NCBI GenBank assembly: GCA_009731375.1
Contig: BJOX01000244.1
Span: 303,745-337,340 of the forward strand
DNA length: 33,596 nt
DNA from: Paulinella micropora
Lineage: Eukaryota; Cercozoa; Imbricatea; Euglyphida
Reading direction: 5' to 3'
Part shown: positions 1 to 10,455 of the stretch, in pieces
Layout of the letters: the number at the start of each line of letters is the position of its first letter
How positions within the stretch are numbered: the first letter of the stretch is position 1
Notes under the pieces: model-generated
What the model was told of the DNA's origin: nothing
The model's database searches: none
Seen by the model: only the letters and a program-made list of their open reading frames with translations
Made by a program: the position numbers and the translations under genes

Positions 1-35
1 TTTTTTTTTTCTTTTTTAACCTCCGGGGTTTTTAG

Positions 36-833
36 TTGCTGAAGCACAAGAAGACTGTGACGGAGACCGTGGTGGAGCAGTTCCGGTTAAAGGGTAGTGC
101 AGACAGGCAGTCAGCTAGTGTAGACTTTGATGCAGTTATGAGCTATTTTTACGAGTTGTTAAAAGATAGTAAGTTAGTAGAAGGTGAGGATAGTAATAAA
201 TTAAAAGAGATACATTTAGCTCTCGGCGGGGACGGGCGGAAGACAGGCGCAAATCTACGATCCGTTGTGTTAGCAGCCAAGCTTTTCCCGGTTGATGTCA
301 ACGGCAAGCCACTGGCACCTATGCCTACCCCTACCTCACAAGATGCGCTCTTCCCTTTGCTAATTGCTAAGTGTAACGAAAAGCAGGAAGAGCTGAAGGT
401 AGTGTGTCAAGATGTGCTTCGCCGGCTGGAGAAAGTGCAGGACGCCGGCGGATGGAAACATCCAACCACAGGTGTCACTTTACCTACTATTAAACTCTTT
501 GTGATTGGCGATATGAAATGGTTGCTGGAGTGTACCGGTCATAAGTCCGCCAACTCCAAGGACTTCTGCATGTACTGCTTCTGCCGGGAAGAAAATAGAT
601 ATGATCTCACCACGAAACATACGATTACTAGGTTGTCTAACTTCAAGCCGGGAGAGGCCGGCAAGAAGCATGACAAATCTTTGTTTCATTTCATACCTAT
701 TGAACAACATCTACCGGATTTGTTACACATGATGCTGAGAGTATCAGGTCGTTTTGCAGCTGCTCTAATTAGGGAGATAATTGAAGGCATGCCAAAGACG
801 CAGTGGCTAGGTAATAATATTAATAAGTACTAA
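36..833 (+). CDS. Exon-like fragment of a putative DDE (RNase H-fold) transposase-related protein
   Basis: The frame opens directly after a 3' splice-site-like TTTTTAG at 29-35 and has no ATG at its start (first codon TTG), so I read it as an internal or last exon rather than a whole gene. Visible marks are GGDGR (residues 64-68), IGD (157-159), a CMYCFC cysteine cluster (178-183) and PDLLHMMLRV (227-236). The order acidic residue, CxxC, then an (acidic)xLHxxxR box recalls transposase-like proteins common in protists and invertebrates, and more distantly the RAG1/Transib core; this family link is inference. The last codons (NNINKY then stop) lie in an AAT/AGTACTAAAT repeat that recurs at 1468 and 1566. 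The exon may really end at 810, where CTAG is followed by GTAATA. No terminal inverted repeats were found. It could also be a domesticated gene. Confidence 0.5.
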   Translation: MLKHKKTVTETVVEQFRLKGSADRQSASVDFDAVMSYFYELLKDSKLVEGEDSNKLKEIHLALGGDGRKTGANLRSVVLAAKLFPVDVNGKPLAPMPTPTSQDALFPLLIAKCNEKQEELKVVCQDVLRRLEKVQDAGGWKHPTTGVTLPTIKLFVIGDMKWLLECTGHKSANSKDFCMYCFCREENRYDLTTKHTITRLSNFKPGEAGKKHDKSLFHFIPIEQHLPDLLHMMLRVSGRFAAALIREIIEGMPKTQWLGNNINKY

Positions 834-1055
834 ATTAATTTTTTTGAAAAAAATTATAATATTAAATATTAAAGAGAGGAAAAAAGTATTAAAAAAATAA
901 TAATAAAAAAAGAAAGAAAAAAAAAACTTTTGTATTGTTAAATACAGGGGTAAAATTTCAATGAAAATTCTGAAAAGAGGGTGCGGTCTATCAACCGACC
1001 GCAACACTTTGGTATTCATGTTATGTAGATATAACCCCCGCCCCCCCACTCTCAC

Positions 1056-1391
1056 TCAAACGTCCTCCTCCGAGCTGCTGCAGTCGGCCCCCCCAAGCAG
1101 CAGCTGCTGATCACTAAAGTTGAGATCCTCCTCCTCCCCCCCCTGGAATTGCTGCTGAGGCTCCTCCCCCCTTTCCTCCTCCTCCCCCCTTTGCCCCTCC
1201 ACTGGCTCCTCCACGGGCTGCTGCGGCTCCACCACGGGCTGCGGCTCCTCCAATGGCTGAAGGGGCTGTTGAACGGGGAGGGGCTCTTGCCAAAAGAGGG
1301 CATCCTCCTTGAGCTCCAGACAGAAGGTGTTGGCGGCGTTGGGGGGGGTTTGGTAATAAGCACGCCTGCCTAAATATGAGAAAAAAAAAGA

Positions 1392-1461
<70 letters not shown>

Positions 1462-1524
1462 TTAATTAGTACTAAATCAAAGAAGAAAAAAAAAGAAAAA
1501 GAAAAAAAAGAAAAGAAAAGAAAA

Positions 1525-1559
<35 letters not shown>

Positions 1560-3243
1560 TTTATCAGTACTAAATCAAAGAAGGAGAAGAAGAAGAAGAA
1601 GAAGAAGAAGAAGAAGAAGAAGAAGAAGAAGAAGAAGAAGAAGAAGAAGAAGAAGAAGAAGAAGAAGAAGAAGAAGAAGAAGAAGAAGAAGAAGAAGAAG
1701 AAGAAGAAGAAGAAGAGGGGGGGGGGAGAAACCTTGCACGCTAAGCGTGTGCTGAGGCATCTTGACCGGCTCAACAGCCTACACACAATCATGCAGTAAG
1801 TAACTCACAGAGAGAGTGAGAGAGAGAGAGGGGGGGGGGGAGACCTGCTGAAAGGCGAAGACTTTCTTGGTCACCTCTATAACCTTGTTATGTAGCTTAA
1901 AACCCCCCCTTCTGGAAATGGTCTGTGCTTGTGAGAATGTAATAATGATATCCTCTTTCTTGTAATCCCCTACGCACTCCTCCAACTCACCCCCTTGCCC
2001 TCTCCCCCACACGAACAGCTCACTATCACTATCCATAAAGCACTGCTTGAACACCCCCGCCACATTGCACATACCGTCGCTAGTTACCCAAAATTCTATC
2101 TTTTTATCATCTACCAATCTGCCTACACGCACACCTGGCCCTCCCACCCTAACTTTCTTCACCCCCCCTTTCTTCGTCTCTAACTGCCTAGTCTCCTCAA
2201 AAAAGACAAGTGCGAAAGGTTGTTGTTGATGTGGGATGTGAGTGGGGATTTTGATTTTGTGCTTGGTGTCGGGAACACATTGCTTAACACACACTCTCAA
2301 ACTCACCCTCAAAATCAACACAGGGCTACCCACGTCCTCTACACCATACACCACCTTTCTCACTTGCTTCCTCTCTTCTCCCTCACCTACCCACTCTAAT
2401 CTCTCACTCTCTTTTTTACGTCTACCATAAGGAAAAGGGGCAAGGGTGCATGAAAATTGAGGCCTCTCACTCTCTCTGAATCTCTTCCAACCCACAAAAA
2501 AAGATCTGTCAACATGAGGAAACAGAGCATGCAAAGCAGACACAGACATAACACACAAAACAAGTTGCTGTGCGGTTTCAAAAGTTTGGATGTGTGCTTT
2601 GTCTTGTCTCATTTCTCTCGCTACACACTTCTCCACCCACTCTTTCATACTCTCTTTTGTGTACTGATCCCCTACCTCACATCTATAAAACTTATTCTCT
2701 GCCTCTGGCTGGCCTCTAAAACTCAACCCTTGCTTAATAAGTCGCAACGCACCCTTTGCTAACGCTACACTATCCGTGCGTGAGTTGGGTGTTGTGAGCT
2801 GTTGTAGGGTGAGGAGATGTGGGGTGTGTTTGTTGATGGGGGGGTGGGCTTGTTGTTTTTGTGGTTGTGCGCGTGGGGGGGGGGGGCTGCTCTTTTTCTC
2901 ACACTCTCTCTCTTTCTCTCTCTCTCTCCCACTTCCTGTCTAGCTATCTTTCTATAAGCTATGTTGAAGTCGTGGCGAAGGGCGGCGTTGTAATCCCGTC
3001 CCAAATGGCCAGGGAGCTGGAAACCCGCCGCGACGACGAAGGCCTCCATGTCGGCAACGCCAAGGTCTGGGATGGGCGGGATGGGTCGGGCTTGCTGCCG
3101 ATAGTACAACTGTGCAAACAGAAAAAAACAAGCAAAAACGTGTTTGAAAACATGTATCAAGTGTGTGTGTGGAAACACATGGGAAAAAAAATGAAAAAGG
3201 AAAAAGAAATAACCTCAGAACGAGGGTGAAGTTCGTCTTCCAT
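1056..3243 (-). CDS. Five-exon gene, conserved function unknown, acidic Gln/Glu-rich C-terminus
   Basis: My gene model on the minus strand has exon 1 at 3243-3214 (ATG, MEDELHPRSE), exon 2 at 3109-2933, exon 3 at 2798-1845, exon 4 at 1778-1733 and exon 5 at 1369-1056 (TGA). All introns are GT-AG (104, 134, 66 and 363 nt). The first three are phase 0 and the last is phase 1. Exon lengths sum to 1521 nt, which gives 506 residues with no internal stop. The acceptor before exon 2 (TTTCTGTTTGCACAG) is strong; the donor of exon 2 (GAA/GTGGGA) is weaker. The middle of the protein is charged and mixed alpha/beta. The C-terminus is rich in Pro, Glu and Gln and ends in an acidic serine tail (CSSSEEDV). 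I recognise no family. A stretch around DIIITFSQAQTI to KKVFAFQQA has a faint look of a TFIIA-type beta-barrel, too weak to name. No signal peptide or membrane segment is visible. Confidence 0.6.
1392..1716. repeat. Compound microsatellite (AAT)n, A-rich, (AAT)n, (GAA)n inside intron 4 of the five-exon gene
   Basis: AAT runs at 1392-1460 and 1527-1560 are each followed by an AGTACTAAATCAAAGAAG unit (1468-1485 and 1566-1583), then a pure GAA/AAG run reaches 1716. On the gene strand this is a CTT-rich intron of 363 nt whose donor is GTTTCT at 1732-1727 and acceptor TTTAG at 1374-1370. The long poly-Phe and poly-Leu frames across it are translation artefacts. Confidence 0.9.
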
Positions 3244-3530
3244 TTTTCGCCAAGTGAGTGCGAGGAAAAGAAGACGATATAGGCAGGACACTTTTTTTTT
3301 CCAATTCAGTCTGTGCGTGGCAATTTGTCGACAAATATACCAGATAACACGCATTTTTTCAAGGGCCCTTGGTGGCATGAACTTTAGGAGAACGTAGCTC
3401 CTGAACGCGGCATGTTCATACAAAGTTATAGTAGTGAAATATTTTTATTTTCTCATGAACTGTTCAATGGTGTTATTAAAAATAGTACTACTACAATAGG
3501 ACCACTAAGGAACTTCCCTAGTCTATGAAA

Positions 3531-5680
3531 TTACATATGTACGAGGCGAGAGTAGTCGGGTATATGAGCTTGGATGAAGTTAGTCATACCTAGAATGGAT
3601 CGGACTTCGGACACGTTGGAGGGGTCAGCCATTCTGAGGATAGCGTCGATCTTTGCTGTGTCGGCGGCGATGCCTTTCTTGCTACATCTCTTGCCAAGTA
3701 TGGTGAGTTCGTGGTATCCCAGGCGGAGTTTGCGCGCCGATACGTGAAGGCCGGAAGCGTCCATGCTGGAGAATATGCCACGAATCTGGTTCAGGTGCGC
3801 TTGCAAACCATCGCGCCGGCGGTAACGTCGTCGTGATACTATATATTAGGCGCCCGCGGTAGAGGCTGGGGGCGGCTTGCTCCAAAAGGGGAGAGGTTGG
3901 AATGATTTCTCGATCGCGCGTTGAAAGTCGCCGAGGGCGCGATGTACACCTTGGGGCATGAAGTTGGGGACCAATAGGCCTAGAGGAGTCCACACGGCTG
4001 TCATCGTCCGGGTTCAGGCGAAGGTGGGAGAAGCCGACTACCATGTCGATGGAGCTGAGATAGTGCCAGCCGGCGAATCGTTCTCGGTAATGATCCGGGT
4101 TCGGAAGACCTGGGACCGGAAGGTGAAGGTTGTCGTTGGGCACGCGGTAGTCATAGACGTTCCGAATGTCGCGGATGACTTCCTTCTCGATATCCTCGAA
4201 TTTCCCGACCGGGCAGCTGCGGCTCGCCCATGCGCACTGTGCGGAAGCGTAGCTCCATGTGCCAGCGTTGAGGACGTCCGTAGCCCAGCCGGAAAGATAT
4301 TTGCCCACTGCCGGAGTCTAGCGCGGGCATGGGACCGCGACTGGTTTGGGGTTCGGCTTGAGCCGGAGGGACACGACAGTGTGATTGAAGACGCCTGCCT
4401 TGTCCTGAAAGATGTGGTCGAATTCACGGAGCTCGAGGAGGGCCCAAAGTTGGTCTTGTTGGGGTTTGGTAAGGCTCGGGTTGACACCTTCGGGAGGAAA
4501 CTTAGGAACTGTCGGTGCCGCTTTCTTTTCCGCTCGCTTGGTCAGGAAGTCACGGCAAAGTCGCCCGGAAATGAAGAACCATGGACCCGGGACCTTGGAC
4601 TAAGAGCATGCGAGGGTCGGGGCACGTCTGCACGAAGTCCTCCATGACGGGTCGAAGTGCGAGACGGGCGGGCCGGCGTCGGTCAGAAGCGCCGGAGGGT
4701 CGGTCGGCCTCAGTTGTTTAAAGTCTGGAGAGCGCTCCAGATTTGGTTGTCAGGCTTGACTTTGCATATTGCCCAATCTCTGGGTGAAGCCAGTGCCAGG
4801 CCGAGCGAGCATATGGAATTGGCGACGACGTTCAGGGACGACCGATGGGCGAGCCGGGCGCGCGGCGTAGTGACGACGTTGGGGGACGACCGATGGGCGA
4901 GCCGGTCGTGCGGCGTAGTGACGAGGTTGAGCGCGTTGGTCGCGGACCTTGCGCCTGTTGCGTCGTCATCGTCGTCGGCCTTGCTTGGGCTTGGGTTCGG
5001 AAGCCGTAGTGGTTGAAGGGGCAGGCTTGTGGCAATACACCTGCCTAGGGCGACCGGAATGCTTATAAAATTATCGTCGTGGCTCAGGAAGCACAGCTCG
5101 ATGATCGGGAGACGCAGAGTGGCTTGGTGACGGGGGAGCCAAGCCGCGTGTCGGGCATTCGGCTGGGCCTCTGCATCGGCACCATTCAGGATGTCGGCCC
5201 TTTAATTGGTGAACGGAGTAGGCGAAGATGCTTTTCGGGAGATCGTAAAGAAGCTCCTGATTACCAAGGTTGGGCATGGATGCTCATACCACAGTTGGCG
5301 AAGTAGTTGAGTTCGTCCACGATCACCTTGCGCAGCCGATTGCCAATTGCGGGGTTGATCGCTGACATACTGAACGCACGATAGGATGGTTGTGGTGATA
5401 GTGAGCGGTTACTGGAACCGCATGATGGGCCTCGACATTCGCACAAGCGGGCATGCTGTCCGTGGCGGGTCGATGCTTGAAAGGCAAAAACACCGTCTGG
5501 GAAATCATGTTCACGGGCGCCGTTGTCGAAGTCAGGGTAAGGTTGTGGAAGTGCATTACCCGTTGGTTGACCTTCGTCGACTAATGAACTTACCCTCTTC
5601 CAGATTCCGCACTTCGTTCGGAACAATGTTTTGCCGTGGATCACTGCAGTGGCTGCGTTGCTGTTACCATGAGCCATATG
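3531..5680 (-). pseudogene. Decayed Ty3/gypsy-like gag-pol remnant (reverse transcriptase)
   Basis: Reverse transcriptase pieces are readable in all three minus frames, broken by frameshifts and stops. 4460-4330 carries the pre-RT region (LREFDHIFQDKAGVF, then SLRLKPNPKPVAVPCPR). 4190-4020 carries palm motifs (VYDYRVPNDN, LSSIDMVVGFSHLRL). A YHDD catalytic-type box lies at 3838-3827, directly after a stop. The last part of the palm and the thumb follow at 3806-3535 (KLRLGYHELTILGKR, EVRSILGMTNFIQAHIPDY). Upstream, 5680-4600 is GC-rich and has open stretches that may be gag or spacer, with no intact zinc knuckle that I could find. No LTRs were located. GC content is far higher than in the AT-rich DNA to its right. 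It is distinct from the 16-kb element, whose RT has YIDD. Confidence 0.75.
4824..4919. repeat. 48-bp tandem repeat, two units plus a partial third
   Basis: Units start with GACGACGTT at 4824 and 4872, and a partial GACGAGGTT begins at 4920. The two full units differ by a few bases. The period is a multiple of three, so in the decayed retroelement it would encode a 16-residue Arg/Pro-rich repeat. Confidence 0.85.
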
Positions 5681-5689
5681 TAGGTTCTA

Positions 5690-8600
5690 GTGGTCGGTTG
5701 AATCATTAAATATTTCGCAGCGAGTAATCTCATTCAATATTCAAGATTTTGAGGTGCTGTCTGCGCAGAATTCAATGTTTTTAGTGGGAATGGACTGCAC
5801 TGTAATAAGTTTTTCAGTTCATATAAGCTATTTCTGTGATCTGGGGGTATGTTCTGAATCTTGACAAACTAGTTTTCGACCTATGTTTTCCTAGTTTTTG
5901 TTTTATACCGTACTTCTCTGCAAAAACCCTCTGACAGGATTGCTCAACATAACATTTGAATTCATTTGTGCACTTGTGCGTAAAAATGAGTGCAGAGTGC
6001 ATCATGCAAACAGCATTTTTCACTTAAAAACACCAAATTTGCTATGTCGTGAAATGTGAAAATTGAAGTCGATAATAAGGATTTCAAATACAGTGAAGAC
6101 CAAGTTTTCTGATGAAAACACTTGTGTCATGCTTGCTTTGCTTGAAACAACGTGGTTTGAACAAACACTCGCTGTGAAGAGATGGACCTCCGACAGAAAT
6201 TGGTGTAGCCGGCCCGTGTATTTCTGTTGGCAATATTTGACAAGATCATGCCAATTCCCGGAGAGGAAACCAGAAAAATTCCCAAAAAATATTTGAAACA
6301 AACAGGCCTATCGACATACGTAGCCTTTGAAGTGAAGGCCGCACTAATTTTTTTTTATTGACGGTTTTTGCGGGGTCGAGATTGGTAAAAGTCATGGCTA
6401 GAGAGGGTTTTGTGTTTTTCTGTGTATTTCTCATGCATACTTTCACGTCCCGTGGTCTTGTACAGTCTTTCCAAACGTTGTGCACATGCTGTCTGCAAAA
6501 TGGTGTGTTGTAAACTTCTGTAGCATGTGTTGTTCTTTCTTCCATGAAGCACTTTTTTGCACCTGTCTTGTATCGCTCCTATATGTGTTGTGTGTGCTTT
6601 TCTGAGAATGTAATGTGCTCAATGTATTCACGATCACATGGTCTTTGTTTTGTATATGTTCAACTACTGCTCCTTTCTTTGTAACCCTGCTGTTGGCGAT
6701 CTGTTCTGGGCTGCAGACAGGCTAAAAAAATCATGGGTGAGATCTTCAGAGATTTTCAATTTTTTTCTGCACTTTCTGTACAAAATGTTTTTATTAAATA
6801 GTCTCTTTGATTTCCTTCACTTTCTGTACTAGTGCCGGCCTTGTATTTAAATCAAAAAAAATTTGAGTGAGGGGCTGATGCCCTACTTTTGCTGACTTTG
6901 GCCGGTTTGTTTGCAGGCTTAAGGTTACCTTTTTGCAAGAAAACTTTGTACATTTAATTATAAGCATATATAGAAAGATATTATATAAAAATTTATTGAA
7001 GAGCATACAGGGAACATATGAAAACTGACTCTGATTTTTGGTCATCACAAGCACCATTTTTTCAAGTGGCAAGGTAGCCAGTTTTTTCCGGAGGGGGTGT
7101 GCAAATTAGTTGGGGAAAAAGGGTGGGCGACGGGAATTTGATTGGTTTGAAGTCAGTTTTGACTATGTTTCAATGAGATTTTCGTGATATGTTATTCCAT
7201 CGCTTTCTTTATGAACATGTATAATTTTTATTAAATAAAATTACATATTGCATTCTAAATTTTTGTTTGAATTCTACCTACCACTTTTATATGGGAGAAA
7301 CTACATATGGTACGAGTTGATATATCCTTGATGGCGCCACAGGTTGAGCCTTTTGAGGAGCTCGAAGCGAATATGTGAGCGTAGGGATGGGTTGATGTCA
7401 CGAAGGCGGAAAATGCCAGGGAAGATCGAAAAAGGACGGAATCGGACTCCATGGGGTATTCCAAAAGGATTTTATTATAACTAAACTGGAAGATAACGAA
7501 AACTGACTTCAAAGATCTCTCTTCAAAAGTTCATGTTCAAGCCGGCCCCACCACTTTTTGTCGGGAAGTTTCACGATGTCATAAAAAATGTACGGGTTTT
7601 GTGTTATACTGGTCAGATTTTTTTTCAAAAAATAGTGTCTCCACACCTCCGACACATGCTCAGTTTCTGCGCGCAAGAGGTCTGTTCATACTTGAAAGAG
7701 TGATGAATGAGGTTCAATACATCACAAGAAACAAATGTATCAATTTTTTTTTCAATAAATTATATTTTGACTTAGAAAAGTTGAAGCAAAAACCGGTCGC
7801 CAGGAGGGTCGTCAAAAAAATGAAAATGAGTCTAGGAGTCGTATTTCTTATTAATAATTCAAAGAAAGCTTTCCATTCAGCTTCTAATATCACTAGACTA
7901 GCTCCCTGTACTTTATAGCAATTTATTTTGTCTGTTTTTATAAATACACAACAACAACTTTTTGACTGCATGAGTTTCGTGGACACTGTGACCTTGTATG
8001 CAGCTAACATACTGTGGAACTTTATTTGTATGCTTGGAATATCATATCTGTCACTAGGATTGTCGTTTGCAATAAAAAAATTTTGAAGAGCGAACTCCTC
8101 TCATATCTTTTCAAGGTGATTTTTTTCTTCCGACATACCCTCCAAAACGAGACTTCACTTTTCAAGAGTCATTCTACACACAAATTGAAGTGTACCGGGT
8201 TTGGGGAATCATGTGTATTACTAGTGTACAAACAGATTTCTAGCCCTATGCAAACTGAACTCTGATCACAAAACCAAATTTTCAAATTTTTCTGATTTCA
8301 CAAGACCCAAGATTTGCAAGGAAAATTTGTTGAACAGAAACTTTGAAGCAATTTTATTGAAAAAATTTGTACATGTGTTTGGCAGTGAACACCTATCCTA
8401 TCGAACTTTGGAACACAAGTATCACAAAACATAGCAGGGACTACAAATATCAACAGCGAAAACGAGTGCACGCACATCATTTTGCAGGAAAAAAAATTCA
8501 CGAAAATAGCCAAGAACGACACCGTAAAAATCGGTAAAAATCAGCTGAAAAATGTAAGCCAGTGCCGGCGTGAACAACAAGCAAAAGTTGTGTCGAATCG

Positions 8601-9083
8601 GGGGAACGATAGGCTTCTAAACCAGAAGGTTGCAGAGGCTGAGCTTTTAGTACTATGATGTGATAGAGCGTAATTCGAACTGGTCCCCAACGTATTTTTC
8701 AATGATTTTTTATTACGTTTCAGTCTCATGTCAGTGATTTTTTTTAAAAAACAGTTTGAATATTTTTGACAGTGCTGTCTTTGAGAGCACAGTGTGTAGG
8801 CATTGTGTGACATATTGCCATGATTTTTGCGTTGGGGACCACCGTGCCTTTAACAGACGAACTTTCAAAAAAAAATGTAGTCATAACTATAAAAGCCTAA
8901 AAGCCTATCATGGGCTCCCGATTTCGTAAACTTTATTCTGATATGGCACTCTACATATGGAAAAGGTGTACAATACCAAACTTCATTCGAGTCTTTATAA
9001 AAACTACTTCAAGTAATATTTTTCAAGTTCAAACCTGATTGAAGATTCTGAAAGATGTTCACTTGAGCTTTAATATAGTAAAG
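5690..9083. other. AT-rich stretch with no supportable gene
   Basis: This 3.4-kb stretch has many stops in all frames. I saw no tRNA, no retroelement domain and no convincing exon. The only locally GC-richer part is 7310-7450, where a minus-strand frame (7512-7255) reads plausibly but has no recognisable domain or splice context. A 15-base inverted similarity (GAAGTCAGTTTT near 7160 and its complement near 7498) is too short to interpret. Confidence 0.6.
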
Positions 9084-9087
9084 GTTT
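9084..9087. repeat. Left target-site duplication (GTTT)
   Basis: These four bases just outside the LTR at 9088 match the four bases just outside the other LTR at 25531-25534. The LTR boundaries were set as TTGTCGG...CTACAA on the plus strand, where the two copies start and stop matching. Ty3/gypsy elements usually make 4-6 bp duplications. Confidence 0.65.
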
Positions 9088-9468
9088 TTGTCGGTTACAA
9101 TCAAAAGATATTGTTTATTGATAGCCGGGGTATTCGTCCTTCCAAATCCAAAACACTCTGAAAATAACCTATCTTCCTCCTCCACAGAGAGAGGAAACCA
9201 GTATGGCGGAAAATGTAGGAGACTGTCAGAGCCAAGCAACAAAAAGGAAACAGAGAGGCATTTCCCATGTGTCACCCCTAACGATAATATTAAACGGCTT
9301 AAAAAAGTAGTACCGGTCATGAATCGTAATATTATCGTTTTCAACCGGCTCAAAAGTATATAAATAAAAACGGATATAACTACATCTTAAAGAGATATAG
9401 CTCTTCTATACATCACTGTGTATAGGGGTATAAGAAAAGGACGCATATTTACCTATCTGCGCCTACAA
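9088..9468 (-). repeat. 3' LTR of the 16.4-kb retrotransposon
   Basis: This 381-bp copy is nearly identical to 25144-25530. In element orientation it starts TTGTAGGCG and ends CCGACAA, a short inverted terminus containing TG...CA. An AATAAA lies about 30 bases from its end and a TATTTATATAC TATA-like run lies in its first part, as expected for LTR promoter and polyadenylation signals. Small ORFs inside are not meaningful. Confidence 0.92.
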
Positions 9469-9480
9469 TCCCCCCTCCCC
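9469..9480 (-). promoter_or_regulatory. Polypurine tract (plus-strand primer) of the LTR element
   Basis: On the minus strand this reads GGGGAGGGGGGA and lies directly against the start of the 3' LTR, exactly where plus-strand DNA synthesis is primed in LTR elements. It fixes the element's orientation. Confidence 0.88.
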
Positions 9481-10455
9481 GTCTTATACGGGAACCGTAG
9501 TAAATAGGGGTAGATTGGTAAATATCTGCAAATGAGAGCGCACTTTCCGGGTCTGTTTTCTCATGGGTGATCGACTCCTGTGGAGGCAACCCATTGAGCA
9601 GCTTGAGTGACCGCGCAGTTTTGCTCTTCATCACCGTTGTACGTCCGGTACTTACAAAATACAAATTTGAGTTTGGAGATTTTCGAGTTCAAATTTGAAT
9701 TTGAATTTTGAACTATCTCCTCCCCCTTCTATGGCGATCTGCCATAGACGTACAACGGTGTAGACATATTGCTGTCCTAACCCGTCCTTCGCCGTTTCCT
9801 TTCACCATGCTTGCCAGGGTCTGTGACCCTCATGTGCTAGCCCCGTTGAAACTTCGCGAGATTCAACGGCATCAGCATGTGAAAACAGCTCTGGTCCCTG
9901 GACTCTCTCGTTGAAACGGAGGTCCAACAGTCGTACTGCGCCCGACCCTGTCTTAACCGACTAGATCGGCAGAAGTACCACTAGCAGCGCTCTAAGGATC
10001 TGTGATCCGGGCAGTGCTGGAGAATATGCATCCGTGCTGAAGCATACTTTCAAGCACTTGCAGAGTTTCCTTAAGGATCTGAGATCCCGAAAATTACTGG
10101 GCAATTTGTATCTAATCTGAGACAGATCCCCGAGCAACTCCGAGGTTCCGCGTCCCCATCACCAGTCTTGTCCCTATTCCATCCTGGCGGATCTATGATC
10201 CCGAGAATACAGGGGGGCACTGATCTCCAATGTTCAGTCCCTCCATGCATCCTCGTCCATTGTAGGAATGAACGGGCGCTATGCCAGTGTCCGAGGTGCC
10301 GTTGGCTTGCTATGTGATGTTTGTTTGGTTTGGTTGTCTGCAGACATTTTTTTCTTATTGCCACTCGACAAGTGTCTACTTCGCTGTGGCGAAGGTAGAA
10401 GTGTCTAAGACATATACAACCCTACTAGTATCTGGGTCTCAAAACGCGTCTATGC
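9481..10455 (-). other. 3' non-coding region of the LTR element, with three GGATC hairpins
   Basis: This stretch lies between the stop codon at 10456 and the polypurine tract. No coding frame is supported. Three similar short palindromes occur at 9996-10008 (GGATCTGTGATCC), 10075-10087 (GGATCTGAGATCC) and 10189-10202 (GGATCTATGATCCC), each with stem GGATC/GATCC, at 79 and 114 base spacing. Possible roles in RNA structure or transcript end formation are inference. Confidence 0.6.

Noticed and set aside
1472-1792. Long poly-Phe/poly-Leu/poly-Ile frames
   Set aside because: They are translations of GAA/AAT microsatellites in an intron.
2396-2762. Overlapping plus and minus frames within exon 3 of the five-exon gene
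   Set aside because: They have no splice or domain support; the minus frame chosen is the only one that links cleanly to flanking exons.
7159-7512. 15-base inverted similarity (GAAGTCAGTTTT) suggesting a small transposon
   Set aside because: Too short, far apart and without target duplication in AT-rich DNA.
9009-9363. 114-residue minus frame and 91-residue plus frame
   Set aside because: Both lie mainly in the LTR, and a counterpart appears in the other LTR, so they are repeat translations.
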